DNA from: Daldinia sp. FL1419
Lineage: Eukaryota > Ascomycota > Sordariomycetes > Xylariales > Hypoxylaceae
DNA length: 64,000 bases
NCBI GenBank assembly: GCA_025201765.1
Contig: MU623376.1
Location: 186,001-250,000 of the forward strand
Direction: 5' to 3'
Positions 12,992 to 24,422 of the stretch are shown here, one piece after another. A program made the position numbers and the translations under genes. Positions within the stretch are counted from its first letter, which is position 1; every line of letters starts with the position of its first letter. Under the pieces are notes generated by a model that ran no database searches, had not been told where the DNA came from, and saw only the letters and a list, made by a program, of their open reading frames with translations.

Positions 12992-14212
12992 TTATTTCGA
13001 TTCTTCGCTCCCGCCCTCTTGCAATTTCAACTGCTCAGCCTTAGCCGCGAGAGCTGCCGCACGCTTGGCTGGGTCACCCTTGTCCTTTTGCTTCTTAACT
13101 TTTTGCTGTTTTTCCTCTGAGGGATAGGCCAGCTCTGCAATCTTCTTCCAGTCCTCCGATGCCTCGAAATCGGCCCTGATGGGGTCTAAAAGCTCGTTTA
13201 GTGCTTTCGTCAGAGCAGCCTTTAGAAGCTGGGGGGTGAGCTGTATAATAGTCAGTATCGCACAGAGATATCGTACTAGAAATTTACTTACTATGTCTGC
13301 CTCGTAATCGGCCTTTAATTTATCAATGTCGTCGTAGACAAGGGGTTCTCCCTCTCGTCTCTCAACCGTGAAGTGTGGTTTTCCTCCGGTCTTGATAGCT
13401 ACCACTCGGAAAATAACGTGCTCTACGAAAGCCACCACGCCGTTACCTTCAATCTTCTTGGGTACACACACAGCTTTCTTTAGCTTCTTGGCCACCGCAT
13501 CCGCCGTATCTAGAAGGTCAATCTTGGAATCCGGTTCGCTGGAGCTCATCTTTTGCGCCTCTCCTAAACCAGGCACCATTGAGTGCATCAAATGCGCCCT
13601 GACCTTGTAACCAATCTTTGGTAGGTTCTCCAGGGCAAATGTGAAGATCTTGCGTTGATCAAGACCACCAAGTTGCGCGTCGACATCAAGGTATTCCTCA
13701 TCTAGCGCTTGCATCAGGGGGTAAGTAAGACCACCTAGGAACGGGTCATTGGTCTGCTTGACGACTTCAGCGCCGGCCTTCTGCGCAACCGATATCCTAG
13801 TCATACCCTCCAACTTGAATCGGTCCATTGTGTAATTTTCGCTCTTTTGGTACGAACTTCCCTTGATGAACTCTAGCTTTGTGATATCTACGCCCACGGC
13901 TTTCAACAAGCTCTTGACGATATATTCGTAGTACTTGACTCTTTGCTCGATCAGTTCCAGTGGGGCCTTCATGTTGTCGAGGTAGGCGTGTAAGTCGGCG
14001 AGGAGGATTTTCACATGGCACCCAGCGTGGAGGAGTTCCGCAATCTTCACCATTGCCACAAAGTAACCGCAATGCGGTCGTCCTGTCGTGGCCGTTCCCC
14101 AGTAAACTTTAAGATCTCGTTTCTGATTGAGGATAACATCTTCGATGATTTCGGGGTTGAGAACTTCGGTCAGGCCGACCTTGATTAAGGCGATGGACTC
14201 CTCGGGAGTCAT
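12992..14212 (-). CDS. TYS1: Tyrosyl-tRNA synthetase, cytoplasmic type
   Basis: Class I aminoacyl-tRNA synthetase that charges tRNA-Tyr. The open frame runs through a 51-bp in-frame intron (13291-13241: donor GTAAGT, branch CTGAC, acceptor ACAG). The spliced product is about 389 residues, while unspliced reading would add 17 foreign residues. The HIGH-equivalent motif is seen in Gly-Arg-Pro-His-Cys-Gly-Tyr near residue 44. The KMSSS loop (Gln-Lys-Met-Ser-Ser-Ser) follows at about residue 223. A Lys-rich tail follows the catalytic and anticodon domains. There is no mitochondrial presequence, and length and motifs match the eukaryotic cytosolic enzyme rather than the mitochondrial one. The ATG at 14212 directly precedes conserved sequence. 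Confidence 0.95.
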   Translation of the reverse strand: MTPEESIALIKVGLTEVLNPEIIEDVILNQKRDLKVYWGTATTGRPHCGYFVAMVKIAELLHAGCHVKILLADLHAYLDNMKAPLELIEQRVKYYEYIVKSLLKAVGVDITKLEFIKGSSYQKSENYTMDRFKLEGMTRISVAQKAGAEVVKQTNDPFLGGLTYPLMQALDEEYLDVDAQLGGLDQRKIFTFALENLPKIGYKVRAHLMHSMVPGLGEAQKMSSSEPDSKIDLLDTADAVAKKLKKAVCVPKKIEGNGVVAFVEHVIFRVVAIKTGGKPHFTVERREGEPLVYDDIDKLKADYEADIVSKFLVRYLCAILTIIQLTPQLLKAALTKALNELLDPIRADFEASEDWKKIAELAYPSEEKQQKVKKQKDKGDPAKRAAALAAKAEQLKLQEGGSEESK

Positions 14213-15016
14213 TTTAGAGAATTAGAATTGCGCAAAGACGATATATTGCAAGGATTAGTTGTAAGGAGTACTCTTTCCCGTTGTCGCCTTTTTGGTCTCT
14301 TAGATGTACATGTATTTTTGTAGACGTGTATTTTATTTTTTTGAGTCAGAGGGGTTAGGAGGGGCACCGATTCAGGGACATTGTGGGGCATGTCCCGCCG
14401 GAGATATCGGGGTCCACGTATATCTATCTTGGGTTAAGCTCAATTGCATCCCGTATCAATGTACAATACCTATTTCCGCCCACGCAGGTAGTAGGTAGTA
14501 GGTACTAGTACCTACTTACCTTCTTTGTCCCGGGGAATTGAGACTTTTAATAGGTATGGGCAAAACAGAACAGAACATAATGGTTTTATCTTAAATGCCG
14601 CCTCCCTCACAATGAAATTTCGTCGATCACGTTAATAGATTTCGTTATATTTTCAATCTCATTTTCTTGGATACCATATTGCGTATTTACAATACCTAAT
14701 TGTAGATATTCGGATTAAACTCGCTATTTTGGCCAAAATCTTCGATAAACGCCGTAGGATGCGTCACCCTAATGCAAGATACACCCCCTAGGTATTCGTA
14801 TACTTGGAAATACCTGAAACGGTAACGCAGCTCGCTGTAGTTAAACTGCCGGGCAGCCCCAACAAAATCGCATACCCGCCAAATCTCGGTCGACCGAACG
14901 CCTGTAAATACTACCCGATTTCCCAACCCTTAAATACCTAGATAACTCTTATAAGATATCTTCCCAAATATCTCTTACACTGCTTAAAGTTCAAAATAAA
15001 ATATTTTAGATTAGAT
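14213..15016. other. Intergenic region between two minus-strand genes
   Basis: Promoter of the tyrosyl-tRNA synthetase gene and 3' flank of the next minus-strand gene. It contains GTAGGTAGTAGGTAC repeats near 14488-14515. No convincing coding region. Confidence 0.5.
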
Positions 15017-16165
15017 TCATTCTTCCATTAGTCCTAGCATGTCAAGCTCCGTCTTTACAAGTCGTTCGAATTCTTCGCGATCGATTCCTGATGCACGGGA
15101 CAACATAAACAAGCTCTTAATGCTTCGAGATACGTGCTGCTTAACCCCGAAATCGTTCTGCTCTTGTTTCGCCGCCGCCGCTTCGAGCTTTTCAATCGAA
15201 GCATTTGATCCAGTGCTCGAGGCAGGCCTCGGGTAAGGATGGACTATACTCGGATCGTCGCCGCTCCTCGAGTGTGAAGAAGGCGACTTTGGCCTGGGGG
15301 CAAGTGTCCATGCGCCTTGAGTTTCGTTAATTTCTACTTCTTCCTCGTCGCTGCCGTTACTAGGTCGAGCACTTAAACCTAAAGGCGGTGCTACCTCATA
15401 ATTTGCTTCCTCGTCCGGATCGTGATTGTCCATGGCTGGCTGGACATCGTCGTATTGGGCGTAGTAATCCTCCTCGGCTGTTGTATTGACACCACGGGTA
15501 GTTTGTGGAGCGGGTGACCTTTTAATAGCAGGGGTTCTCGCAGGTGTCGCATCGTATCTTGCCCAATAATCGTCGTCATCTTCATCGTCATCCATGGGAG
15601 GAGCGCTGTGGCCATTTGCAAAACCGTTGCTCTGGGCTGGCTTTGATTTCGACTCGCTATATTGTCTTTCAGCTTCGCTAATACTTGAAACGCCGCCGAA
15701 GGATGAAAACGGAGATGGCTTTTCGGCGATATTGACTTCGCCGACTTTCCAACCATCTCCGCCTACCGGATCACCAACGCAATAAACTAAGCGGAAAGCT
15801 AATCCGAGATCTTTTAGTACTACGAGCGCCTGAAGAGTTTCCTCATCCACCCGCCGATAGCGGATTTCGGTATCGTACTCCCAATCGACTTCGACCTCCC
15901 CAGACACGGGATGGGGCTCTAGTCGTTCGCCTTGGGCGATTTCTGTCAACTTGGGGACGTTTCCCGGATCATAACATAACAGGCGAATCCATGGGTCCGA
16001 AGAACTGGCTGACGCTAGAAGCTGGACTCGTTGCCTAAGAATCGGGGAGAGAAGTGGAAGGACATTTTCTGCGGGTTGGGCTGACAAGGCGGCAGCTGGT
16101 AATGATGGTAAAACAGGTCCTAAGACTTGTTGAACATCGGGTTGTTTGATCGTCGAGGCTGCCAT
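15017..16165 (-). CDS. Unknown acidic, disordered protein of ascomycete type
   Basis: Single-exon frame of 382 residues from the first ATG at 16165 (the frame extends upstream only through a TTG). The first 170 residues look folded, with regular alternation and Trp/Tyr/Cys residues. Next comes a low-complexity middle with a run of acidic residues (Met-Asp-Asp-Asp-Glu-Asp) followed by Tyr-Trp-Ala-Arg-Tyr, and a related Tyr-Tyr-Ala-Gln-Tyr-Asp further on. The last 60 residues form a predicted helical region rich in Leu/Glu. I recognise no named domain. The paired Tyr-containing motifs in the acidic segment might be protein-binding sites. No signal peptide or membrane segment is seen. Confidence 0.75.
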   Translation of the reverse strand: MAASTIKQPDVQQVLGPVLPSLPAAALSAQPAENVLPLLSPILRQRVQLLASASSSDPWIRLLCYDPGNVPKLTEIAQGERLEPHPVSGEVEVDWEYDTEIRYRRVDEETLQALVVLKDLGLAFRLVYCVGDPVGGDGWKVGEVNIAEKPSPFSSFGGVSSISEAERQYSESKSKPAQSNGFANGHSAPPMDDDEDDDDYWARYDATPARTPAIKRSPAPQTTRGVNTTAEEDYYAQYDDVQPAMDNHDPDEEANYEVAPPLGLSARPSNGSDEEEVEINETQGAWTLAPRPKSPSSHSRSGDDPSIVHPYPRPASSTGSNASIEKLEAAAAKQEQNDFGVKQHVSRSIKSLFMLSRASGIDREEFERLVKTELDMLGLMEE

Positions 16166-18071
16166 TTTTTGGATAGAGACTCTGGTGTCGTGTCGATTTG
16201 TGTGTTGCAAGCTCAGGAGACGAAGGCAGGTTGCTGTTGGAACTTCTTATTTGAGGTCTGTGGAATAAGTGAATAAGTGGACAGTGGAGCTTATCACATG
16301 CAACGGAGCCCTGTCAGACGTTCCTTCAGAGGCTGATGTCCTATTTATGTTACGCGAGCTACGCTAGTCAACGTTATATTGTTTCAAGGGACGGGGTATG
16401 GTAAAAGTAAGTGTACGAAATCGTAGAAGAGAATTTATAATATAAGAGAAGAGAAATCCGAAGAAGAGATGACAAGATAATCGAAAGGGCGCAAAGGAGT
16501 TTGTTAATGTACGTTATGTATGTTGCAGAAACCCAAGGGAAGCTAGGTACATTAGCGAACTAGGTAGTAATTGGGAAGCATTAGGAAGAATAATTGGAAC
16601 CAATGATGGTTGGCGAGTTAAAGAGTTCCACTCTAAATCTGGGGAGAGGACAAATGGGAGACACGGGCTCGGGCGGGCGGAAGCTTATTCAACTTAGCGA
16701 ATTAAGACTTATTACATAGTAAATATAAACCTGCCCTATGTCCAAAGTCCAGTTTTTATTGGTCGGATAACTCTTAGTAGGCTAGTTCCAACGCAAGTAC
16801 ATGCCTAGTGGGGCTTGGCCCTGAATTAAAATGAAGCAAAGACAGACAACGTGCATTCATTTGAACCTTGAGCCCCGCGATGGACGTAATTACGCATCTG
16901 GATATAACTGTTTTTCTTAACGATACCACGATATGAAATGATACGTTGAACTAAAGACCAGGGACAAAAAAAAAAAAAAAAGCTCATGGCTATCTAGGCA
17001 CCGAACTGATGATGTTTGATGCACATTAACACGTAGTATAGCCTTGTCATACCACCTGGAACGTTGTCGATCCTGCCGTTGCAAGCCATCGCAGGTTATT
17101 GAATGTCATTGGAGAAGTTATTGCAGACTTGTTGCAGGTAAAAATTATACTACTATGTAACCCAGTAGATTGGCATTGCAACACGTGATAACTTGCAGTT
17201 ATACCTACATGTCGGGTATGTAAAAAGGTTACCAAGTTGCAAAGAAAAGTCATCGAGTTCTACCGATAATACGTCATTCTATTCCACTTTCTTTGCAGTC
17301 AAGTATCGCACTTGACCTCTTGAATTATGAGATCGGCTTCAAACCTCTCCGATGGAAAGCGTCATCTTACGGTTCAATGCAGTAGTTTGGCGCCCCAAGT
17401 GTAACCTAACTTTTGATTTTTTTTTCTTTTTAATAATAAAACCGCGAATGGTCGGCGATGTAGCGATCCGTAGATGCATACTCGTATCCATATACCATGC
17501 GTATTGCGTTTGTGTAATCATACATTAAGTAGTTAACAGTCGTATGTTCGCGCATCTACACTAATGCATCCCGTAAACTGTTCACAAGATCGCTTGTAAT
17601 TAATCGGCCGAGCCGAGTTGAGTTTGAGGGTTCCTTCTTTAAGTTCTATTGGCATCATCACGCGTCTCGAATGACTACCCTTGAAAAATAACCCCTGTCC
17701 ATCGGACGGCAAGTCCCTATGGCACGTGCATCAGCAACTTTTCGATGGTATGTACTAACTACCTATGTACTATGTAGATGCCTTTGCCATCTTCACTATG
17801 GAAGGAAATAACTAATACTTACCTAATTAACACTAAACTAAACTACATCATCGCACAGTACAACCAAAAAAATCTCATACCCATACCATTGATCCATACT
17901 ATTGATCCATACCATAGCGGCGCGGGGGTCTCCCTAAGTAGTACCCGGGGATTTCTAACACACGTTGATTTCGCGGGTTGGAAACCAAGAAAAAAAAAAA
18001 AAAAAAAAACCATCCTAGCATCGTATTCCCGAATTTCACACCTTAGTCCCGGGTAGGGCCGTTGCGGATGC
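16166..18071. other. Intergenic region (divergent promoter)
   Basis: The upstream regions of the unknown acidic protein (minus) and of TPC1 (plus) share this 1.9 kb. Poly(A) tracts occur at about 16967-16982 and 17991-18009. Short open frames show no coding pattern. Confidence 0.5.
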
Positions 18072-19170
18072 ATGTCGAGGTCTGATCAACGCCTCAAGGA
18101 TGAGGTACGTAGCTTCGGGTTTTTGCTATGACTGTGCCGTGGAGGCGCAATAATACATACGAAACCAATACATGGGAGTGAAAAGAAAAGAAAAATATTG
18201 ACTGACACTGTCTCGTCTATTACTAAAGGGCTCCCGACTCCAAGTCGTCACCGCCGGCGCTACGGCGGGCCTGATATCCCGGTTTGTAGTCGCACCCCTC
18301 GACGTCGTCAAGATCCGCTTGCAATTGCAATCGCACTCCCTCTCGGACCCGCTCACCCACCTCGACCTCCGCGGCTCTCCCATATACAAAGGCACCATCG
18401 GCACGTTTCGGCATATCGTCGCTAATGAGGGTCTTACGGCCCTGTGGAAGGGCAATGTCCCTGCCGAGCTGATGTATGTCGCGTACGCCTCCGTCCAGTT
18501 CACTACGTATCGCTCGACGACGCAGTTACTACGCGCTTTTAATGGAGATACGCGGAGGCTCCCGCAGTCCGTCGAGTCGTTCGTTAGTGGTGCTACGGCT
18601 GGCGCAGCGGCCACCGCGACTACGTATCCGTTGGACCTCTTGCGCACACGGTTCGCGGCTCAGGGCAACGACCGCGTATACACATCGCTACGACGCGCCG
18701 TGGCCGATATAGCGCGGGACGAAGGGGTGCCCGGTTTCTTCCGGGGCTTATCACCCGCGTTGGCGCAGATTGTACCGTTCATGGGGTTATTCTTCGCCGT
18801 GTACGAGGGCGCGCGATTGCCTTTGGGCCAAGTCGAGGCCTTGCCATGGGGAACGGGAGACGCTACGGCTGGAGTCATCGCTAGTGTCGTGGCAAAGACA
18901 GGCGTGTTCCCGCTTGATCTAGTGCGTAAGCGTATTCAAGTTCAGGGCCCGACGCGGAGCCGCTACGTACATAAAAATATCCCCGAATACGCCGGCACGG
19001 TGAGTACCATACGTCGGATTCTCGAAAGGGAAGGGGTTAGGGGTTTATATAGAGGATTGACGGTTAGTCTGCTAAAAGCGGCGCCCGCGAGCGCAGTCAC
19101 GATGTGGACGTATGAGCGGACTTTGAATTTCCTGGTTAAAAAAGGAGAAAGGGTCAAACATGCCCAATAA
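18072..19170 (+). CDS. TPC1: Mitochondrial thiamine pyrophosphate carrier
   Basis: Two exons (18072-18104, 18229-19170) with a 124-bp phase-0 intron give 324 residues. The first exon encodes only 11 residues, Met-Ser-Arg-Ser-Asp-Gln-Arg-Leu-Lys-Asp-Glu. Three tandem mitochondrial-carrier repeats carry the signature Pro-x-Asp/Glu-x-x-Lys/Arg: Pro-Leu-Asp-Val-Val-Lys, Pro-Leu-Asp-Leu-Leu-Arg and Pro-Leu-Asp-Leu-Val-Arg-Lys. The latter half of each repeat is also typical (for example Gly-Leu-Tyr-Arg-Gly-Leu). Overall similarity is to the fungal TPC1 group, which imports thiamine pyrophosphate across the inner membrane. Other carriers of this clade cannot be fully excluded. The next gene, on the opposite strand, is also mitochondrial. 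Confidence 0.88.
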
Positions 19171-19612
19171 TGAGTTGTAAAGATATATAGACGGGGCGAG
19201 GGTCTTTGTATACGACATAGAGATTAGCGGCCCCTACGACGACGTTGCATTGTACAGTATAAACCAGGATAGATGTTGCCAAAAGCGACTTGTAGAATAT
19301 ATTACGCGTTGAGTTCCAAGGTAATACTTATTCCATATACTCGTTATGAATATATACCTTCTATTTAGGTCTATACGATAGATAATAACTCACATAATAG
19401 ACTACCCAATGTTTCGAGTATAAAGTGAGGCAAATAGAACAATTGGAGCGTACATGATACAATAACTTATGTACTTTCGACTACACGCCCAATAGCGGAT
19501 GGTATCCTCCCCGGCCTCGAACAAAGCAAATTTTGATGTCTATTCGTCTAAAGTTACAAGGCAGTAGTAGTATTCTCTCGTGGAAAAGACAAGGATGCTC
19601 CCATCTATCTAC
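19171..19612. other. Intergenic region between convergent TPC1 and MICOS genes
   Basis: Shared 3' flank of 442 bp, AT-rich, presumably with polyadenylation signals for both genes. No coding region. Confidence 0.5.
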
Positions 19613-20531
19613 CTATTTACCCTTCTTGACCCAGCCCTCGACGAGATCACGGGCGTCGCCGACCTTCTCGTCGACGTAGTTCTTGCCGACGTCAACGTGG
19701 ACCCTGGCGAAGCGCCAGGCATCCTGGATACCCTGCCTCGTCTTGAGGTGGGCGTCGGCTACGGCGGGGAATCGGCGCTCGTAGCGCCACAGGAGGTCGG
19801 AGACGTTGGTCATGGTTACGGGGAGGAGAAGCCAGCCGGCGCCGACGCCGAAGGCTAAGGGGAGAGAGGCCCGGAGGACGATGTTCCGGTTTCGTGTCAT
19901 GATGCTACCGGTCATGGATGCTACGAGCACGTATACTAAGCCCGGCATCAGTTTCTCGCCGCTCTCGCGCGCTGGTGCTAAGGAGGCGATGGTCTCGGTA
20001 AAGGACTGTTCCAAGTGGAATGCCGAGTCGATGGCACCGTTCACGGCATCCTCCGTAGCCGCGGCATATCTATATAGGATGAGACGGGCCTTTCCAATTT
20101 CCACAGCTAGTCGGTCTGTCGGCGTCGGGTTATGGTGCTTTTGCTCTTGAGGTTCGACTAAGGTCGACGTTGAGGATGAGTACGACGCTTCTGATATCGT
20201 ATCTGAGGCGGGAGACGGAACCGGCGAATTAATGGCTTTCGAAGAAAGGAAGGTATCGTAGTCGTCGTAGATAGGTTTCTTGGAAGGCTGTTGAGGTGCG
20301 AGGTTAATAAACCGGCTCGTTTACAGGAGTGCTAGAAAGAGAGAAGCCGTACGTGGTCGTGTGAAGGTGCTTCAGCCAGCGCAACCGAGGGAAATAAAGC
20401 TCCTCCGGCGAGAGTCGCAGCCATGAAAGGCGCGGCGACACGCTATATTTTATAATTTATTAGTATATAAATAACTCGATTTGATCTTCTCTAGGGTGTC
20501 TTACCCGTCGCAGCAGCACTCTCGCAGCCAT
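19613..20531 (-). CDS. MICOS complex subunit, MIC26/MIC27 (apolipoprotein O-like)
   Basis: Three exons (20531-20505, 20442-20353, 20287-19613) with introns of 62 and 65 bp give 263 residues. The first two exons encode a short basic start (Met-Ala-Ala-Arg-Val-Leu-Leu-Arg-Arg) and a hydrophobic stretch ending Ala-Leu-Ala-Glu, fitting a mitochondrial presequence or first membrane anchor. Next come the Lys-Lys-Pro-Ile-Tyr-Asp-Asp-Tyr-Asp motif and a Ser/Thr-rich linker. The apolipoprotein-O-type domain contains two hydrophobic segments rich in Gly/Ala. The family sits in the inner membrane at crista junctions and supports cristae shape with MIC60 and MIC10. I cannot separate MIC26 from MIC27 here. 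Nearly all the N-terminal part lies in small exons that simple ORF calling misses. Confidence 0.85.
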
Positions 20532-20963
20532 GTTGCGCTCAATTGGGGTTGGCGAGTGGCTTCGAGTTATTAAAACTTGGAAGCTTTTTTTGAGAATAAA
20601 TAAACTGGACTGCAACGATGATGTACTAACGTACTTAGTAACCTAGAAATTGGCATGTACAAAATACGAAGTACCTTTTTTTTCGCGGCGGGTTCCGGAT
20701 CGGGTCCTCGGCGAAATTTTGGTTTGTGAGCTTGTGGACGTACATAGGTACCTAGGTACGTAATTGCGAACCGGCAGTAGCTGCTAAGATTGATTTATAG
20801 GGCGTACCTATGAAATACTGCTCATTGGGCAATTGCACCTGAATAATTAGAATTGTCTTTGCATATTCCTTATTTCTTTCGCTCTTTCTTTTTCTTTTCT
20901 GTAAATAATTTACTTGAGGCCCTGCTTTAGGTTCCAAAATTTTCCAATAATGTTCTGTGCGTC
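20532..20963. promoter_or_regulatory. 432-bp divergent promoter region between MICOS subunit and OCT1
   Basis: The two start codons (20531 minus, 20964 plus) face away from each other with no gene between. The segment holds ACCTAGGTAC motifs at about 20745-20760 and pyrimidine runs just before the OCT1 start. Shared control of two mitochondrial genes is inferred from position only. Confidence 0.55.
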
Positions 20964-23366
20964 ATGATAAAGACTATTCGTTCAGGTCTATGGACCTGCT
21001 CAAGATGCCTCCGACAAGCTTCTCGAATCCCTCGAGTCCGAGATCAAAGACGATGGCTCTCTTCCGCTCCCGGCGCCGCTCAAGTTGACGTCTCGCAAAT
21101 ACCAATCGACCATTCTCCTACTGACCTAAAGCATGACGATGCACTATTGCGCCAGATATTCGACTCTCCGCCGACCTTCAAAGACTTTGCCAAGCCCTTC
21201 TTCAAGATTGGGACTCGCGAGAACGTCGGCCTGTTTAGGAATAAATATTTAACGTCGCCACAGGGTTTTCTTACGTTTGCAGATGTCACGATTAAGAGGG
21301 CCCAGAAACTTGTGCACAAGGTGCTCAGCGCATCGACATTAGAGGAATACAAGGCGCTCGTACGAGACCTAGATAGACTAAGCGATTTACTATGTCGAGT
21401 ACTGGATGTTTCGGATTTTGTGCGGGTAACACACCCCGATGAGAAAATTCAAGCAGCTGCGTCACAGGCGTGGTCGTTGGTTTACCAGTATATGAACCAG
21501 CTGAATACTGCGACTGGTCTGAGCGACCAGCTGGGGAAAGCTCTTGCTAGCCCAGAGGTTATGGCGAGCTGGAATGAAGAGGAACAGACTGTTGCGAAGT
21601 TGTTACAACAAGATTTTATGAAGTCGGCAATACATCTTCCACAGGGATCGCGGGATCGATTTGTCGACCTTTCGCAACAAATTAGCGAACTGGGATCATA
21701 TTTCGTCCAGGATATGCAGCCTGAGCAGAGATTCGTGGAATTCCCCAGTGGCCGACTATACGGGATGAATCCGCAAATGGCTCGGAGATATACTCGTGGA
21801 GGCGTCATTCGTTTACCGACTTTGTCGCCCGAAGCGACGGTAGCACTGAGAACCGTTCATGATGAAGATACGAGGAAGTCAATCTATTATGCGACTCGAA
21901 CAGCCTCAACAAGGTCGATCCAAATTCTTGAGGCTTTGCTACGTTCGAGAGCTGAACTTGCAAAGTTATCAGGGTTTGAAAGTTATAGCCAGATGGCTCT
22001 GCACGATAAAATGATGGCCAAGACACCAGAGTCGGTCCATCAATTCCTTTTGGCTCTATCCTATCGCAATGCACCTCTTGTCGAAGAAGAGATTGCAGCC
22101 CTCCTTCGAGAAAAGAGCAAGGCGCAGAACTCTACAGCAAGTGATCTTCAGCCATGGGATAGAGATTATTATATGGAAAGTATACGTTCGTCTATGAGAT
22201 CGCGACGACGCAGTGATGATTTCTTGTCATCTTATTTTTCGCTCGGAACTGTAATGCAGGGGCTATCAAGACTATTTACTCGTTTATATGGAATCAGGCT
22301 TGTTCCCCGGGATACACTTCCGGGAGAAACCTGGCATCCGGATGTGAGGCGGCTAGACGTCGTTTCTGATACTGATGGGCATGTCGCAGTCCTATATTGC
22401 GATCTCTTCTTCAGAGATGATAAATCCCCTAACCCGGCACATTTCACAGTACGCTGTTCCAGGGAGATATCAGAAGCCGAAATCCAAGAAGCGGTGGAAC
22501 GTGACACAGCCGGTGTTGAAGGACTTCCTAAATTTGAGTCCCCTATTGAGGCAGCAAATGACGGGATGCATGTGTCTCAACAATCTGGCTCTGTCAAGCA
22601 GCTACCAACAATTGCGCTGGTTTGCGACTTTGAGGAAAACAGAGGACGTGGACCCGCCCTTCTAGATTATTATCAAATGGAAACGCTTTTCCACGAAATG
22701 GGACATGCTATTCACTCTGTTCTGGCCCGAACATCTTTGCAAAATGTCGCCGGAACTCGCTGCGCGACCGACCTAGCAGAATTACCATCTACTCTAATGG
22801 AGCACTTCTGCGCAGACCCTTCCGTTCTTAGCTTGTTCGCACGGCACCACGTTACGGATGAGCCGTTGCCATATGATATGGTTGTAGATAAACTAAATAT
22901 CTCCAGAAGGTTTGAGGCATCGGACAGAGAGAACCAAATTATATTGGCCATGTTGGACCAGCAATATCATTCAACCCTACCGAATGATAGCACATTCAAC
23001 TCTACGGATATCTACCTAGATCTCCAGAGAAAGTTCGGAAAACTCCCGCCGGATCCTCCAGGAACGAGATGGCAAGGCTTTTTTGGTCATCTGTTCGGCT
23101 ACGGCAGTACCTACTATAGTTATCTCTTCGACCAGGTCCTCTCTAAGCGCGTATGGCAGGTCGTCTTTTCAGCTGGGTATAACGGGGCTGCACTTGATCG
23201 AGCAAACGGCGAGAGGTTAAAGGAGAACCTACTCAAGTGGGGAGGAAGCAGGGATCCGTGGCATTGTCTCTCGGATACGCTGCAAGATGAACGTCTAGTA
23301 GATGGAGATGAAAAGGCCATGAGGCTAGTGGGAACCTGGGTGAACAAGGACGATGTTCATGGTTAG
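20964..23366 (+). CDS. OCT1: Mitochondrial intermediate peptidase (M3 metalloprotease)
   Basis: Intronless frame of 800 residues, the usual length for fungal OCT1. It removes an octapeptide from imported precursors in the matrix after the first presequence cleavage. The N-terminus (Leu-Trp-Thr-Cys-Ser-Arg-Cys-Leu-Arg, then Arg-Arg-Trp-Leu-Ser-Ser) is a basic, acid-free presequence. The zinc motif His-Glu-Met-Gly-His lies near residue 577, preceded by Met-Glu-Thr-Leu-Phe. The M3 C-terminal signature follows (Phe-Gly-His-Leu-Phe-Gly-Tyr-Gly-Ser-Thr-Tyr-Tyr). The ATG at 20964 is the first Met before the presequence. It is divergent from the MICOS gene. Confidence 0.95.
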   Translation: MIKTIRSGLWTCSRCLRQASRIPRVRDQRRWLSSAPGAAQVDVSQIPIDHSPTDLKHDDALLRQIFDSPPTFKDFAKPFFKIGTRENVGLFRNKYLTSPQGFLTFADVTIKRAQKLVHKVLSASTLEEYKALVRDLDRLSDLLCRVLDVSDFVRVTHPDEKIQAAASQAWSLVYQYMNQLNTATGLSDQLGKALASPEVMASWNEEEQTVAKLLQQDFMKSAIHLPQGSRDRFVDLSQQISELGSYFVQDMQPEQRFVEFPSGRLYGMNPQMARRYTRGGVIRLPTLSPEATVALRTVHDEDTRKSIYYATRTASTRSIQILEALLRSRAELAKLSGFESYSQMALHDKMMAKTPESVHQFLLALSYRNAPLVEEEIAALLREKSKAQNSTASDLQPWDRDYYMESIRSSMRSRRRSDDFLSSYFSLGTVMQGLSRLFTRLYGIRLVPRDTLPGETWHPDVRRLDVVSDTDGHVAVLYCDLFFRDDKSPNPAHFTVRCSREISEAEIQEAVERDTAGVEGLPKFESPIEAANDGMHVSQQSGSVKQLPTIALVCDFEENRGRGPALLDYYQMETLFHEMGHAIHSVLARTSLQNVAGTRCATDLAELPSTLMEHFCADPSVLSLFARHHVTDEPLPYDMVVDKLNISRRFEASDRENQIILAMLDQQYHSTLPNDSTFNSTDIYLDLQRKFGKLPPDPPGTRWQGFFGHLFGYGSTYYSYLFDQVLSKRVWQVVFSAGYNGAALDRANGERLKENLLKWGGSRDPWHCLSDTLQDERLVDGDEKAMRLVGTWVNKDDVHG

Positions 23367-24422
23367 TATAGAAGCGTACTGTATATAAACTTGTCACGAG
23401 TAGTGACACTGATACATCAAAGCCGATACCCTTCTCCGATTATTATCCAACCCGAAGGCTCCGAAGGCTCCGAGGAAAGGCACTTACCATTCTTAGGATC
23501 TAGAACGGGCCTTAAAGCCCTACGGACGATACTATATGGCTGGGCATAAACTCGGACTATATAGAGCTAAATAAATGGAAATAGTTAAACGATACGTCGC
23601 GTAGGAAAGTAGCCCAGGTATTGTCGCAGAACTTTATGTTACGAGTGAGACTTATAAGTTATAGGCTGGAGGCGCACTTGCGCGTCTCCTTAATACGAGC
23701 TTAGGAGGTACTTTAGATTTCTATTAGGTACATGTGTATTGGAGGACAGAGGAGGCAGGGAACGGAAAGATACATTGTAAGTTTTAGGTTATGCTGCTGC
23801 TTCCGAAAGCTTGGGAAAGAATAAGAGCATACTAATATAGTACCTAAGGAAAGAGATACCTTGACAGCGGATAGTACTTCCTACGATCAGATGGAAATGA
23901 CATATATTTAAGCTATCTGCTTGTTCAGAAGTGTACGTCGTGGCTTCTCTCAAGCGATGAAACGGCAGGCGTAATGAGTCAACCTTGCCCACCCTTCTCC
24001 AACTAGTCGCTCTTGCCGTCAACTTAAACAGATAAGTGCACGTGTGGAAAGATTTGGGCCTTTTGTCTCGTCTCTTGGAGTTGGAGCTCCGTTACATTTT
24101 CATATCAACAACAAACGTTAGTACTGCAAAGAACCATTGTGTTACCATTATCATCGCTGTTAATATTACCATTTCTTGCTTAAGAGCTTCATTTTACTGA
24201 GAACATTCATACGAGGACTCCATATTTACTTGTGTCGAGGTGTTATCCCAAGAGCCCAAGAAAATACAAGTTCAAACTGCAAACAATTAACCCGCAGGCA
24301 GATCGTCAACATCAGTCCTCTACTATTTCATGTGAGTAACCAACGTTCGGCTAGCATCCTTTTCAAGCTTACACTGATAGATACGAATACCGCACTATAC
24401 ACTACAACAAAATAATATAAAA
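23367..24422. other. Intergenic region, 3' flank of OCT1 and promoter of the WSC gene
   Basis: About 1.05 kb with no supportable gene. CCGAAGGCT/CCGAAGGCTCCGAGG short repeats lie near 23452-23476. The last 300 bases, rich in ACAAC and CAAG, resemble a fungal 5' leader. Confidence 0.5.

Noticed and set aside
18105..18228. TPC1 first intron considered as a thiamine pyrophosphate riboswitch
   Set aside because: The conserved CTGAGA and ACCTGATC-like core elements are absent.
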